A stretch of DNA of 64,000 nucleotides from Nocardia neocaledoniensis (GTDB lineage: Bacteria; Actinomycetota; Actinomycetes; Mycobacteriales; Mycobacteriaceae): the NCBI RefSeq assembly GCF_003182135.1, contig NZ_QGTL01000002.1:124001-188000 (forward strand), written 5' to 3'. Made by a program: the position numbers and the translations under genes. The first letter of the stretch is position 1; the number at the start of each line of letters is the position of its first letter. Shown here one piece after another: positions 1 to 8,338 of the stretch. Below the pieces are notes generated by a model. It worked only from the letters and a program-made list of their open reading frames with translations. It was not told the origin of the DNA and did no database searches.

Positions 1-248
1 CACACGTCCGGGTCGGTCAGATCCATCGGAATGTCGTCGACCGTGCCGACGACGTGAATGTGCTTCTCCGCGTGGACTTCCCGCATCCAGTCGACACGGT
101 CGGCGAGGGGGATGGATTCCACCGAGGACGCGCACACCAGCACGGTGAGCCGGTCGCACCGGGCCGCGGCGGTGCGCACCAGGTGGTGGTGACCCGGGTG
201 CGGCGGATAGAACTTGCCGAGCACCAGACCGTGGCCGTACCAACTCAT
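1..248 (-). CDS. nadR: NadR-like nicotinamide-nucleotide adenylyltransferase (N-terminal part)
   Basis: About 82 N-terminal residues are visible; the gene runs off the left edge. The start reads MSWYGHGLVLGKFYPPHPGHH, which carries the GKFxPxHxGH nucleotidyl-transfer signature of NMN adenylyltransferases of the NadR type. In that family the domain joins ATP to NMN to make NAD, and a C-terminal P-loop domain phosphorylates nicotinamide riboside; the second domain would lie outside the window. The ATG overlaps the stop of pnuC (ATGA), so transporter and enzyme are translationally coupled in a nicotinamide riboside salvage operon. The family call rests on the motif and the pnuC pairing; kinase activity is inferred. 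Confidence 0.82.
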   Translation of the reverse strand, partial: MSWYGHGLVLGKFYPPHPGHHHLVRTAAARCDRLTVLVCASSVESIPLADRVDWMREVHAEKHIHVVGTVDDIPMDLTDPDV

Positions 249-916
249 GCCGCGACCATCACCGGCGACTCGACCACATCGCGCCGCCACGCGATCAGTC
301 CGCGCACGCACAGCGCGAGGAAACCGAGGTACAGCAGGGCGGTCAGGAAGAGTCCCTTGTAGGCGTAGAGCGGGATGTAGACGAGGTCGGCCGCGATCCA
401 CAACCACCACGACTCGAGCCGCTTGCGGCACTGTCCGTAGGTGGCCATCAGCGACAAGGCCGTGGTCAGCGCGTCCCAGAACGGGACCGTGGATTCGGTC
501 GCGGTGTCGAGCAACACGGTGATCACGGCGGTGCCGAGTACGCCGGCGGTGATCAGCAGTGCCCACTCGGTGCGCGTGGTCCGGCGCACCGGCACCTTGT
601 CGGCCACGCGGGGGCCGTGCGTCCACGTCCACCATCCGTAGGCGGCGAGGGCGATGAAGACCACCTGCAATCCGGCGTCGGCGAACAGGCCGGCCTGGGT
701 GAACAGCAGGATGAAGAACAGATTGTTCGCGATGACGATGGGCCAGTTGGCGATGTGCTGCCGGGCAACCAGCCAGACGCACAGCGCACCGCTGCCGAAG
801 CCGAGCACCTCGGTCCAGCTCACCGGGGTGCCGAGCACCGTGAACAGCGGCTGCTGCAGAGCAGCGATCAGATCGAGCACGGCGTTCCCCCACGTCGCTA
901 TTGGTCGGATCGACAA
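245..916 (-). CDS. pnuC: PnuC-type nicotinamide riboside transporter
   Basis: A 223-residue membrane protein with about seven hydrophobic segments. It shows the PnuC pattern of an N-terminal WPIVIANNLFF stretch, the motif Q..F..LA.YGWWTW near residues 84-98, and a C-terminal WWLWIAADLVYIPLYAYKG block. PnuC proteins move nicotinamide riboside by facilitated diffusion, trapped by phosphorylation inside the cell. It is upstream of and overlaps by four bases the NadR-like gene that would do this trapping. The exact start is uncertain, because the first 10 residues are poorly supported by a ribosome site and an internal GTG could be used. Confidence 0.88.
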   Translation of the reverse strand: MSIRPIATWGNAVLDLIAALQQPLFTVLGTPVSWTEVLGFGSGALCVWLVARQHIANWPIVIANNLFFILLFTQAGLFADAGLQVVFIALAAYGWWTWTHGPRVADKVPVRRTTRTEWALLITAGVLGTAVITVLLDTATESTVPFWDALTTALSLMATYGQCRKRLESWWLWIAADLVYIPLYAYKGLFLTALLYLGFLALCVRGLIAWRRDVVESPVMVAA

Positions 917-1001
917 TAACCCAGGCGCCGTTGCGGCGCAAGCGATCGCGGCAAGGTCTCCGCCGGGTGTTCGTTAAGCGGCGTGGCGCACGCTCGGCAC
1001 C

Positions 1002-1454
1002 ATGACCTACGCAGCACCGCCCCGACGCGCGACGAGGACCGGCGCCTACGAGCGCGACGCCGAAGGCCACCTGAGGTACGTCGCCGCCGAGCCCGCCGAG
1101 CCCGCCCCGCCGAAGGACGAATTCGTCCGCACCGGAACCACTTCCGACGGTGCCGAGACCGGCGTCATCCCCGCCTTCCTCATCGACATGGCCCTGCACG
1201 CCGCGATCGGCGCCACGGTCTGGCATCTCGCCGCGGGCCCGATCGCCGTCATCTACGGCATCCTCGCCTGGCTCACCGCCTCGTTCCTGCACCGCACGAT
1301 CGTCCAGCGCCTCACCCGAACCACCATCGGCAAGTGCTCCTTCGGCCTGCGCCTGCGCAACTCCGACGGCACCTACCCCTCCCTCTGGCAGCTCATCGCC
1401 CAGTGGTTCCGCGGCGGCTGGGCCTGCTTCGACGTCTTCGGCACCTTCAGCTGA
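1002..1454 (+). CDS. RDD family membrane protein
   Basis: A 150-residue protein with a polar, proline- and alanine-rich N-terminus (about 55 residues) and then two or three hydrophobic segments. The pattern PAFLIDMALH followed by TIGKCSFGLRLRNSDG matches the RDD family, in which a conserved Asp lies in the first membrane helix and a GK..LGL.V motif follows the second. Functions in this family vary (transport, immunity, envelope roles), so no specific role is assigned. It converges on nrdE and the two genes share a 20-bp terminator stem. Confidence 0.7.
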   Translation: MTYAAPPRRATRTGAYERDAEGHLRYVAAEPAEPAPPKDEFVRTGTTSDGAETGVIPAFLIDMALHAAIGATVWHLAAGPIAVIYGILAWLTASFLHRTIVQRLTRTTIGKCSFGLRLRNSDGTYPSLWQLIAQWFRGGWACFDVFGTFS

Positions 1455-1495
1455 CAAAAAGGGCGGCCTCCCAACGGAGGCCGCCCTTTTTGTCA
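1452..1495. terminator. Bidirectional rho-independent terminator
   Basis: Perfect 20-bp stem (1452-1471 with 1476-1495) and a CAAC loop. Each arm carries a run of five A or T, so either strand produces a U-rich tail. It separates the convergent RDD gene and nrdE. Confidence 0.92.
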
Positions 1496-1505
1496 CGTGC
1501 TCAGC

Positions 1506-3692
1506 TCACAGCATGCAGGAGACGCAGCCCTCGACCTCGGTGCCTTCCAGGGCCATCTGGCGCAGGCGGATGTAGTACAGGGTCTTGATGCCCTTGCGCC
1601 AGGCGTAGATCTGGGCCTTGTTCAGGTCGCGGGTGGTGACGGTGTCCTTGAAGAACAGGGTCAGCGACAGGCCCTGGTCCACGTGCTGGGTGGCCGCGGC
1701 GTAGGTGTCGATGATCTTCTCGTAGCCGATCTCGTAGGCATCCTCGTAGTACTCGAGGTTGTCGTTGGTGAGATACGGGGCCGGGTAGTAGACGCGGCCG
1801 ATCTTGCCTTCCTTGCGGATCTCGATCTTCGACGCCACCGGGTGGATCGAGCTGGTGGAGTGGTTGATGTAGGAGATCGAGCCGGTCGGCGGGACGGCCT
1901 GCAGGTTCTGGTTGTAGATACCGAACTCCTGCACCTTCGCCTTCAGCTCACGCCAGTCGTCCTGGGTGGGGATGTGTACACCGGCGTCGGCGAAGAGCTG
2001 ACGCACCTTGTCGGTCTTGGGCTCCCATACCTGCTCGGTGTACTTGTCGAAGTATTCGCCGCTGGCGTACTTCGACTCGGCGAAGCCACCGAACGCGGTG
2101 CCGCGCTCCTTGGCGATCAGGTTCGAAGCCCGGATCGCGTGGTAGACCACGGTGTAGAAGTACATGTTGGTGAAGTCGATGCCCTCTTCGGACCCGTAGT
2201 GCACCCGCTCGCGCGCCAGGTACCCGTGCAGGTTCATCTGACCGAGGCCGATGGCGTGGGACTCGTTGTTGCCCTGCTCGATCGAGGGCACCGAGTAGAT
2301 GTGCGTCTGGTCCGACACCGCGGTGAGCGCGCGGATCGAGGTCTCGATGGTCTGGCCGAAGTCCGGGGAGTCCATCGCCTTGGCGATGTTGAGCGAACCC
2401 AGGTTGCAGGAGATGTCCTTGCCGACCTTGGAGTACGAGAGGTCGTCGTTGAACTCCGACGGGGTGGAGACCTGCAGGATCTCCGAGCACAGGTTCGAGT
2501 GGGTGATCTTGCCCTTGATCGGGTTGGCCCGGTTCACCGTGTCCTCGAACATGATGTACGGGTAGCCCGACTCGAACTGCAGCTCGGCGATGGTCTGGAA
2601 GAACTCGCGCGCCTTGATCTTCGACTTGCGGATGCGCTTGTCGTCGACCATCTCGTAGTACTTCTCGGTGACGTCGACATCGGCGAACGGCTTGCCGTAG
2701 ATGCGCTCGACGTCATACGGCGAGAACAGGTACATGTCCTCGTTCTTCTTCGCCAGCTCGAAGGTGATGTCAGGAATCACCACGCCCAGCGAGAGCGTCT
2801 TGATGCGGATCTTCTCGTCCGCGTTCTCGCGCTTGGTGTCGAGGAAGCGGTAGATGTCGGGGTGGTGCGCGTGCAGGTACACCGCGCCCGCGCCCTGGCG
2901 CGCGCCGAGCTGATTGGCGTAGGAGAACGAGTCCTCGAGCAGCTTCATGATCGGGATGACGCCCGAGCTCTGGTTCTCGATCTTCTTGATCGGCGCGCCG
3001 TGCTCACGAATGTTGCTCAGCAGCAACGCGACACCGCCGCCGCGCTTGGACAGCTGCAGCGCGGAGTTGATGGAGCGCCCGATGGACTCCATGTTGTCCT
3101 CGATGCGCAGCAGGAAGCAGGACACGGGCTCGCCGCGCTGCTTCTTGCCGGAGTTGAGGAAGGTGGGGGTGGCGGGCTGGAAGCGGCCGTCGATGATCTC
3201 GTCGACCAGCTTGCTCGCCAGCGTCTCGTCGCCCGCGGCCAGCGTCAGCGCGACCATGACGACGCGGTCCTCGAACCGCTCCAGGTAGCGCTTGCCGTCG
3301 AAGGTCTTGAGCGTGTACGAGGTGTAGTACTTGAACGCGCCGAGGAAGGTCGGGAACCGGAACTTCTTGGCGTAGGCCTGCTGGAACAGGGCCTTGATGT
3401 ACTCGCGGGAGTACTGGTCGAGCACCTCGGTCTCGTAGTAGTTCTCCTTGACCAGGTAGTCCAGCTTCTCGTCGAGATTGTGGAAGAAGACCGTGTTCTG
3501 GTTGACGTGCTGCAGGAAGTACTGGTGCGCGGCCTCGCGGTCCTTGTCGAACTGGATCTCGCCGTTCGGGCCGTACAGGTTCAGCATCGCGTTGAGAGCG
3601 TGGTAGTCCAGAACCTCGCCCGCCTCGCTGCGGGCGGCGGACTGCTCTAGGCGGGCTGTCTTGCCTGCCGGTGCTGTGGTTGCTGTTGCCAA
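1506..3692 (-). CDS. nrdE: Class Ib ribonucleoside-diphosphate reductase alpha subunit
   Basis: 728 residues, the usual NrdE length. The enzyme reduces ribonucleoside diphosphates to deoxyribonucleotides, with a dimanganese/diiron radical beta subunit (NrdF, not in this window) and electrons from NrdH. Visible motifs are HSNLCSEI with a catalytic cysteine, [10 protein letters not shown], the [15 protein letters not shown] block, and a C-terminal CVSCML tail whose CxxC is rereduced by NrdH. The best start is TTG, followed by an [13 protein letters not shown] region that aligns with mycobacterial NrdE; it overlaps the end of nrdI by 46 bases. Last gene of nrdHIE, ending at a strong terminator. 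Confidence 0.97.
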   Translation of the reverse strand: MATATTAPAGKTARLEQSAARSEAGEVLDYHALNAMLNLYGPNGEIQFDKDREAAHQYFLQHVNQNTVFFHNLDEKLDYLVKENYYETEVLDQYSREYIKALFQQAYAKKFRFPTFLGAFKYYTSYTLKTFDGKRYLERFEDRVVMVALTLAAGDETLASKLVDEIIDGRFQPATPTFLNSGKKQRGEPVSCFLLRIEDNMESIGRSINSALQLSKRGGGVALLLSNIREHGAPIKKIENQSSGVIPIMKLLEDSFSYANQLGARQGAGAVYLHAHHPDIYRFLDTKRENADEKIRIKTLSLGVVIPDITFELAKKNEDMYLFSPYDVERIYGKPFADVDVTEKYYEMVDDKRIRKSKIKAREFFQTIAELQFESGYPYIMFEDTVNRANPIKGKITHSNLCSEILQVSTPSEFNDDLSYSKVGKDISCNLGSLNIAKAMDSPDFGQTIETSIRALTAVSDQTHIYSVPSIEQGNNESHAIGLGQMNLHGYLARERVHYGSEEGIDFTNMYFYTVVYHAIRASNLIAKERGTAFGGFAESKYASGEYFDKYTEQVWEPKTDKVRQLFADAGVHIPTQDDWRELKAKVQEFGIYNQNLQAVPPTGSISYINHSTSSIHPVASKIEIRKEGKIGRVYYPAPYLTNDNLEYYEDAYEIGYEKIIDTYAAATQHVDQGLSLTLFFKDTVTTRDLNKAQIYAWRKGIKTLYYIRLRQMALEGTEVEGCVSCML

Positions 3693-4117
3693 AACAATCC
3701 CAATCCCTCTCGGACGCGCGCGACGTCCTCAGCGGTTCCCATGAGTTCGAAGCGATACAGGTACGGCACCCCGCATTTGCGCGAGATGATGTCGCCCGCA
3801 GCGCAATAGGTATCGCCGAAGTTCGTGTTGCCGGCCGCGATCACACCGCGCAGCAGGGCGCGGTTGTGCGGGTCGTTGAGGAACTTGGCGACCTGCCGCG
3901 GTACGAGGTCCTTGTCGGACCGTTGTCCCCCCATGACGTGCCGACCACCCCCGTAGGTGGGGGTGATCAGCACGTAGGGTTCGTCGACGCGCAGCGAATC
4001 AGCGGTGTGCAGTGGTAGCCGAGTGGCCGGGAGACCCAGCTTCTCGACGAAACGACGAGTGTTCTCCGAAGCGCTGGAGAAGTAGACCAGCCCGCCCGGA
4101 GTGATCCGCTCGGGCAC
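3647..4117 (-). CDS. nrdI: NrdI flavodoxin-like protein of class Ib ribonucleotide reductase
   Basis: NrdI is a flavodoxin that supplies the oxidant needed to assemble the Mn(III)2-tyrosyl cofactor of NrdF. The protein has the FMN-binding opening [26 protein letters not shown] and [13 protein letters not shown] loops of this family. I place the start at a GTG two codons after a strong AAGGAGG ribosome site, giving 156 residues. A longer in-frame extension would run back into nrdH and looks spurious. It lies 22 bases after nrdH and overlaps nrdE. Confidence 0.95.
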   Translation of the reverse strand: MPERITPGGLVYFSSASENTRRFVEKLGLPATRLPLHTADSLRVDEPYVLITPTYGGGRHVMGGQRSDKDLVPRQVAKFLNDPHNRALLRGVIAAGNTNFGDTYCAAGDIISRKCGVPYLYRFELMGTAEDVARVREGLGLFWQQQPQHRQARQPA

Positions 4118-4139
4118 GACGCCTCCTTCCGGCGAAGTC

Positions 4140-4373
4140 CTAGGCGGCCGCGACCGCGAGCGACTTGATGCGATCGGGACGGAAGCCCGACCAGTGATCG
4201 TCACCGGCGACGACGACCGGCGCCTGCAGGTAGCCGAGGGCCATGACGTAGTCGCGCGCCTCGTCGTTCTCGGAGATGTCGATGACGTCGTAATCCACCC
4301 CGGCCTTGTCGAGCGCCTTGTAGGTGGCGTTGCACTGGACGCAAGCGGGCTTGGTGTACACGGTGATGGTCAT
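4140..4373 (-). CDS. nrdH: NrdH glutaredoxin-like electron donor
   Basis: A 77-residue glutaredoxin-like, thioredoxin-reductase-dependent redoxin. It begins [20 protein letters not shown] with the CVQC redox motif and carries the SGFRPDRI motif typical of NrdH near the C-terminus. It passes electrons to NrdE. A longer upstream frame is possible, but this ATG matches the family and is preceded by an AGAGAGGGA ribosome site. First gene of nrdHIE. Confidence 0.96.
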   Translation of the reverse strand: MTITVYTKPACVQCNATYKALDKAGVDYDVIDISENDEARDYVMALGYLQAPVVVAGDDHWSGFRPDRIKSLAVAAA

Positions 4374-4538
4374 CTGAAGTCCCTCTCTCCTATGCCTGAT
4401 CCACAGCCTGTGATCCGTATGCAATGCACGAACGGTGATGCTGCGCAAACTCCTGGATCTGGCGAAGAAAGCCCTGCTCGTAACCCCTTCCCTTGGGCCC
4501 GATCAGTGGTGGCTCGACACCGTCTTCCAGTACCGAAG

Positions 4539-4554
4539 ACACTACACCTAGTGG
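4539..4554. promoter_or_regulatory. NrdR box 1 (distal or proximal member of a pair)
   Basis: ACACTACACCTAGTGG matches the known NrdR consensus acaCwAtATaTwGtGt at 12 of 16 positions and has a CACTA-N4-TAGTG core. It lies upstream of nrdHIE. NrdR is the dATP/ATP-sensing repressor of ribonucleotide reductase genes and normally binds paired boxes. Confidence 0.78.
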
Positions 4555-4570
4555 CCGACAGATTGGAACA

Positions 4571-4586
4571 ACACAAGGTGTTGCGA
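4571..4586. promoter_or_regulatory. NrdR box 2
   Basis: ACACAAGGTGTTGCGA matches the NrdR consensus at 11 of 16 positions. It starts exactly 32 bp from box 1, the three-helical-turn spacing expected for a NrdR pair. Confidence 0.68.
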
Positions 4587-4708
4587 GTCGCACAGATGTA
4601 ATTCCGACGCGGTAAGTCCCAGGACGCGCCATCGACACGCTGGGGAAACAGTGGTCCAGATCACGATTTTGCATCCCGGCGAGTCTTCAGCAAACTCCAC
4701 GGACAGCA

Positions 4709-4745
4709 CAGGGGCGTCGCACCCGCGAAGGATGCGACGCCCCTG
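4709..4745 (-). terminator. Hairpin downstream of the FMN reductase gene
   Basis: Perfect 13-bp GC-rich stem (4709-4721 with 4733-4745) and an 11-base loop, 14 bases past the stop codon. No clear U-tract follows. Confidence 0.65.
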
Positions 4746-4759
4746 GTCGAGGAGACAGC

Positions 4760-5329
4760 TTACGCCGTGACGAGCTTGCCGTCAGCGGCGGCGACGAGCT
4801 CGTGCACGGTGGCGCCGAGCTGGGTCAGCGCCTCGGCGTCCTCGGTCGGGTGGGTCTGGCCGAACCGCTCGCCGATGGTGCCGAAGCGCGCGTGCGCCGC
4901 CTCGACGACGACGCCGCCGGCGACACCGACGGACTTCACCGCGTCACCGTGGGCCCACTCGGCCGCGCGGGGGCTGATGGAGGCGCTCACGACCGCGACC
5001 GGCTTGCCCTTGATCGCGCCGGCGCCGTACGGGCGCGAGGCCCAGTCGATGGCGTTCTTCAGCACGGCGGGCAGGGTGCCGTTGTACTCGGGGGTGACCA
5101 AGAGGACGGCGTCGGCCGCGGCGACGGCGGCGCGCAGCGCCTCGGCCTGCGCGGGCACCGAGCCGGGGACATCCAGGTCCTCGTTGTAGAAGGGGATCTC
5201 GCCGAGACCCTCGTAGATGCTGATGTCGACGCCGGCGGGGGCGGTTTTCACGGCGGTCTCGGCCAGCTGGCGGTTGATCGAGCCCGCGCGCAGGCTGCCG
5301 ACCAGGGTGAGGATGCGGGTCTCGGCCAT
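4760..5329 (-). CDS. NADPH-dependent FMN reductase family protein
   Basis: 189 residues with a flavodoxin-like fold. The N-terminus has the GSLRAGSINRQLAETA phosphate-binding loop, and the middle has TPEYNGTLPAVLKNAIDWASRP, the FMN-contact signature of the NADPH-dependent FMN reductase / quinone or azo reductase family. It probably reduces flavin, quinones or azo compounds with NADPH in the cytosol. A good GGAGT site precedes the ATG. It is divergent from a TetR regulator, with a 22-bp inverted repeat in between, so it is the likely target of that repressor. Confidence 0.88.
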   Translation of the reverse strand: MAETRILTLVGSLRAGSINRQLAETAVKTAPAGVDISIYEGLGEIPFYNEDLDVPGSVPAQAEALRAAVAAADAVLLVTPEYNGTLPAVLKNAIDWASRPYGAGAIKGKPVAVVSASISPRAAEWAHGDAVKSVGVAGGVVVEAAHARFGTIGERFGQTHPTEDAEALTQLGATVHELVAAADGKLVTA

Positions 5330-5376
5330 TATCGACTCCTTGTGTGTTCAATGGAATGATCGAAGTTCAATCACCA

Positions 5377-5398
5377 TAACCGGACCGCAGTCCGATTA
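5377..5398. promoter_or_regulatory. TetR-type operator between the FMN reductase and its regulator
   Basis: Inverted repeat TAAcCGGAC-cgca-GTCCGaTTA, eight of nine bases matched per arm, 18 bases before the regulator's GTG start. The position fits autorepression and control of the divergent reductase. Confidence 0.7.
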
Positions 5399-5415
5399 CT
5401 TCCCGCGGAGGACGA

Positions 5416-6072
5416 GTGAGCAGCGTGAGCTACAGCACACCCCGGCCGGACGGCGCGCCGCTGCTGCGCATCGGGCCGACGCAGCCCGCGGTCGCCGAAC
5501 CGAGCGAACGGGCCGACGCCGCCCGCAACCGGGCCCTGCTGCTCGACGCCGCCCAGCAGCTCGTGCGTGAACACGGCGCGGGCGGGCTGACCATGGACGC
5601 GGTCGCCAAGCGCGCCGGCGTCGGCAAGGGTACGGTCTTCCGCCGCTTCGGCAATCGCACGGGGCTGATGCTGGCGCTGCTCGACCACTCCGAACAGAAG
5701 TTCCAAGCGGCGTTCATGTTCGGACCGGCCCCGCTCGGTCCCGAGGCGAGCCCGGTCGAGCGGTTGATCGCCTTCGGGCGCACCCGGCTGCTCGACATCG
5801 AGGTCGAGGGCGACCTGCACCGCGCGGCCGAGGAGAAGGGCCGCTTCGGGGCCGGACCGTACGCCCTGCACAAGGCGCACATCATGCTGTTGCTGCGCGG
5901 CGCCGAGGTCGACGGCGACGTGTCGCTGATCGCGGACACGCTCATGGCGACCCTGTCGGCGGCACTGGTCATTCACCAGATCGACATCCTCGGCTACTCG
6001 CCCGCTCAGATCGGCGACAACTGGGAATGGCTCGTTCGCCGGGTCGTTTCCCCTGCCGCGCAAGTAGAGTGA
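5416..6072 (+). CDS. TetR family transcriptional regulator
   Basis: 218 residues. After a 35-residue polar leader comes a TetR helix-turn-helix domain (about residues 38-85: RNRALLLDAAQQLV, then GGLTMDAVAKRAGVGKGTVFRRFGNRTGL). The C-terminal ligand-binding domain is not of a type I recognise. The GTG start follows a GCGGAGG site. It ends seven bases before nadE and may be cotranscribed with it, but the shared operator points to the FMN reductase as its main target. Confidence 0.87.
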   Translation: MSSVSYSTPRPDGAPLLRIGPTQPAVAEPSERADAARNRALLLDAAQQLVREHGAGGLTMDAVAKRAGVGKGTVFRRFGNRTGLMLALLDHSEQKFQAAFMFGPAPLGPEASPVERLIAFGRTRLLDIEVEGDLHRAAEEKGRFGAGPYALHKAHIMLLLRGAEVDGDVSLIADTLMATLSAALVIHQIDILGYSPAQIGDNWEWLVRRVVSPAAQVE

Positions 6073-6078
6073 GACGGC

Positions 6079-6903
6079 ATGGGGACACTGCGTGAACAGA
6101 TCATCGCCGAGTTGGGCGTGCTGCCGGAGATCGAGCCGAAGCAGGAGGTCCGCCGTCGCGTCGACTTCCTGAAGGACTACCTGCGCACCACCCCGGCCAA
6201 GGGCTTCGTACTCGGCATCAGCGGCGGCCAGGACAGCTCGCTGGCGGGCAGGCTGTGCCAGCTCGCCGTCGAGGAACTGCGCGCCGAGGGCGCCGAGGCG
6301 ACCTTCCTCGCCGTGCGGCTGCCCTACGGCGTGCAGGCCGACGAGCACGACGCGCAGGTCGCCCTGAACTTCGTCGACCCCGATCGGACGGTCGTGGTGA
6401 ACGTGCGGCCCAGCGTCGACGCGGTCGCGGTCGAGGTGGCCGGTGCGCTCGATCACGAGCGACTGCGCGATTTCGTGCGCGGCAACATCAAGGCGCGCGA
6501 ACGGATGGTCGCCCAGTACGCCCTGGCCGGGCAGGAGAACCTGCTCGTGGTCGGCACCGATCACGCGGCCGAGGCGGTCACCGGGTTCTTCACCAAGTTC
6601 GGCGACGGCGGCGTCGACCTGACCCCGCTGACCGGCCTCACCAAGCGCCAGGGCGCGGCCCTGCTGCAGGAACTCGGCGCACCGTCGAGCGTCTGGTCCA
6701 AGGTCCCCACCGCCGACCTCGAGGACGACCGCCCCGCGCTGCCCGACGAGGAGGCCCTCGGCCTGCGCTACGCCGAGATCGACGACTACCTCGAGGGCAA
6801 GGACGTCACCGACGAGGTCGCCACCCGCCTCGAGTCGATCTTCACCAACACCCGCCACAAGCGCACGGTCCCGGTGACCCCGCACGACACCTGGTGGCGC
6901 TGA
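6079..6903 (+). CDS. nadE: Ammonia-dependent NAD synthetase
   Basis: 274 residues, the length of the NH3-dependent bacterial enzyme (no glutaminase domain). It adenylates and then amidates nicotinic acid adenine dinucleotide to give NAD. The ATP pyrophosphatase P-loop SGGQDSS is at about residues 48-54. Other conserved stretches are [42 protein letters not shown] and [16 protein letters not shown] hexamer ends eight bases before the ATG, so a leaderless transcript is possible. Confidence 0.97.
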   Translation: MGTLREQIIAELGVLPEIEPKQEVRRRVDFLKDYLRTTPAKGFVLGISGGQDSSLAGRLCQLAVEELRAEGAEATFLAVRLPYGVQADEHDAQVALNFVDPDRTVVVNVRPSVDAVAVEVAGALDHERLRDFVRGNIKARERMVAQYALAGQENLLVVGTDHAAEAVTGFFTKFGDGGVDLTPLTGLTKRQGAALLQELGAPSSVWSKVPTADLEDDRPALPDEEALGLRYAEIDDYLEGKDVTDEVATRLESIFTNTRHKRTVPVTPHDTWWR

Positions 6904-6904
6904 G

Positions 6905-7147
6905 CTAGCCGCCCGCGAACGGGGGGAGCACGTCGACGCGGTCGCGCAGCATGGCGGCCGGGTCGCGGGTGAGTTCGTCGCCGATCAGGAAGGCGCAGAC
7001 GCCGACGAGGGTGTCGACCTCGGAGCCGTAGGTGGCGGCGAGGGTGGCACGCAGGTCGGCGACCGTCGCGCCCGAAGGCAGGTCGAGTGATTCGGTGTTC
7101 TTGCCGACCGCGTCGGCGATCGCGGCGAAGTAGCGGACCTCAACCAC
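6905..7147 (-). CDS. moaD: MoaD-like sulfur carrier of molybdopterin synthase
   Basis: An 80-residue ubiquitin-like protein ending in PPFAGG. The terminal Gly-Gly is adenylated and thiocarboxylated to deliver sulfur to precursor Z, together with MoaE. I use the GTG that overlaps the end of moaA by eight bases (V V E V R Y F A A). A longer frame exists but its extra N-terminus is just moaA sequence in another frame. The partner moaE is encoded 3.5 kb away on the other strand. Confidence 0.93.
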   Translation of the reverse strand: MVEVRYFAAIADAVGKNTESLDLPSGATVADLRATLAATYGSEVDTLVGVCAFLIGDELTRDPAAMLRDRVDVLPPFAGG

Positions 7148-8198
7148 CGATGGCTCCCATCGTGCGTTCCGGGGGGACGAAACCCGCGGCGTCGATGCCG
7201 TGACCGGCCCATTTCTGCCACATCGCACCGCGCCACAGCTCGGCGACCTCGTCGTCGTCCGCGCCCGCGCGCAACGCCGTGCGCACGTCGAACTCCTGGT
7301 CGCTGAACAGGCACGAGCGCAGCATGCCGTCGGCGGTGAGGCGGGTGCGGTCGCAGCTGTCGCAGAACTTGCGGGTGACGGTCGCGATGATGCCGACCGT
7401 GGCCGGACCGCCGTCGACCAGCCACTTCTCGGCGGGCGCCGACGGATCGGACCGGCCCGCCTCGGTGAGGGCGAACCGCTCGCCGAGCACCTCGAGCAGA
7501 TCGGCGGCCGTCACCATGTCGGTGCGTGCCCATTCGTGGTCGGCGTCGAGCGGCATCTCCTCGATGAACCGCAGTTCGCACTCCTCGGCCAGACACCACG
7601 CGAGCAGGTCCGCCGCACCGGCCAGGTTCTGGCGCATCAGCACCGAGTTCACCTTCACCGGGGCCAGGCCCGCGTCGCGGGCGGCGCGGATGCCGTTGAG
7701 CACCGAGTCGAGCCGGTCGCGGCGGGTCAGGCGGGCGAAATCCTGCCGGTCGACCGTATCGAGGGAGACATTCACCCGGCTCAGCCCGGCCTGCGCCAGG
7801 GCGCGCGCCCGGTGTTCGAGGCCGACGCCGTTGGTCGTCATCGCCAGCGGCGTCTCGGGCACCGCGGCGTGACAGCCCGCGATGATCTCCTCGAGCTCCC
7901 GCCGCATCAGCGGTTCACCGCCGGTGAAGCGCACCTCGCGCACGCCCAGCTCCCGCACCGCGAGGCTGACCAACCGGATGATCTCGTCGGCGCTGAGCAG
8001 TTCCTCGCGCGGGATCGGCGGCAGACCCTCCTCGGGCATGCAGTAGGTGCAGCGCAGCGAGCACTTCTCGGTGATGGAGACGCGCAGGTCGCGCGCGACC
8101 CGGCCGAAGCGGTCGACGAGGAGCGGCGTCTCGGGCCGGCCGTCCAGGGAAGGCCGCTCCGATCGCACAGCGGGTATCCCCATCTGGACCAGCGTCAT
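7140..8198 (-). CDS. moaA: GTP 3',8-cyclase (molybdenum cofactor step 1)
   Basis: 352 residues. A radical-SAM enzyme that turns GTP into 3',8-cyclo-GTP. The N-terminal 4Fe-4S motif CSLRCTYC gives cysteines 46, 50 and 53; the second cluster is in the C-terminal stretch [20 protein letters not shown]. The protein ends in GAIGG, the conserved Gly-Gly tail. The ATG was chosen because MTLVQMGIP matches the family start and a CATACT hexamer ends six bases before it, suggesting a leaderless mRNA. moaD follows with an overlap. Confidence 0.97.
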   Translation of the reverse strand: MTLVQMGIPAVRSERPSLDGRPETPLLVDRFGRVARDLRVSITEKCSLRCTYCMPEEGLPPIPREELLSADEIIRLVSLAVRELGVREVRFTGGEPLMRRELEEIIAGCHAAVPETPLAMTTNGVGLEHRARALAQAGLSRVNVSLDTVDRQDFARLTRRDRLDSVLNGIRAARDAGLAPVKVNSVLMRQNLAGAADLLAWCLAEECELRFIEEMPLDADHEWARTDMVTAADLLEVLGERFALTEAGRSDPSAPAEKWLVDGGPATVGIIATVTRKFCDSCDRTRLTADGMLRSCLFSDQEFDVRTALRAGADDDEVAELWRGAMWQKWAGHGIDAAGFVPPERTMGAIGG

Positions 8199-8204
8199 GC
8201 CTTC

Positions 8205-8210
8205 AGTATG
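8205..8210 (-). promoter_or_regulatory. Putative moaA -10 element, leaderless start
   Basis: On the minus strand CATACT is followed by six bases and the moaA ATG. This spacing puts the transcription start at or next to the start codon. Confidence 0.5.
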
Positions 8211-8225
8211 CCCCGTGGGGGCGGG

Positions 8226-8250
8226 CGGATCGGCCCGGAGCGCCGATCCG
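8226..8250. promoter_or_regulatory. Inverted repeat between moaA and moeA
   Basis: Perfect 9-bp arms, CGGATCGGC and GCCGATCCG, separated by 7 bases, just upstream of the proposed moaA -10. It could be a repressor site or an RNA hairpin; no regulator gene sits next to it. Confidence 0.45.
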
Positions 8251-8326
8251 TCACGATCTCGTCGCTCACGGGATCGGGGCCGTCGCTGTGAGCCATCCGG
8301 CACGTTCGCGCCGCTCCCGGGGCGAT

Positions 8327-8332
8327 TAGGCT
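8327..8332 (+). promoter_or_regulatory. Putative moeA -10 element, leaderless start
   Basis: TAGGCT (TANNNT type) followed by six bases and the moeA ATG. Confidence 0.52.
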
Positions 8333-8338
8333 GGCAGC

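Larger units (their letters stand above)
4374..4759. other. Non-coding nrdH upstream region
   Basis: 386 bases without a convincing gene. It holds the two NrdR-like boxes and, at its right end, the terminator hairpin of the neighbouring FMN reductase gene. Short open frames here lack ribosome sites and family motifs. Confidence 0.7.

Noticed and set aside
1497..3650. A 717-residue open frame on the strand opposite nrdE
   Set aside because: It mirrors nrdE codon structure, has no recognisable motifs and is full of Arg/Gly/Val-rich shadow sequence.
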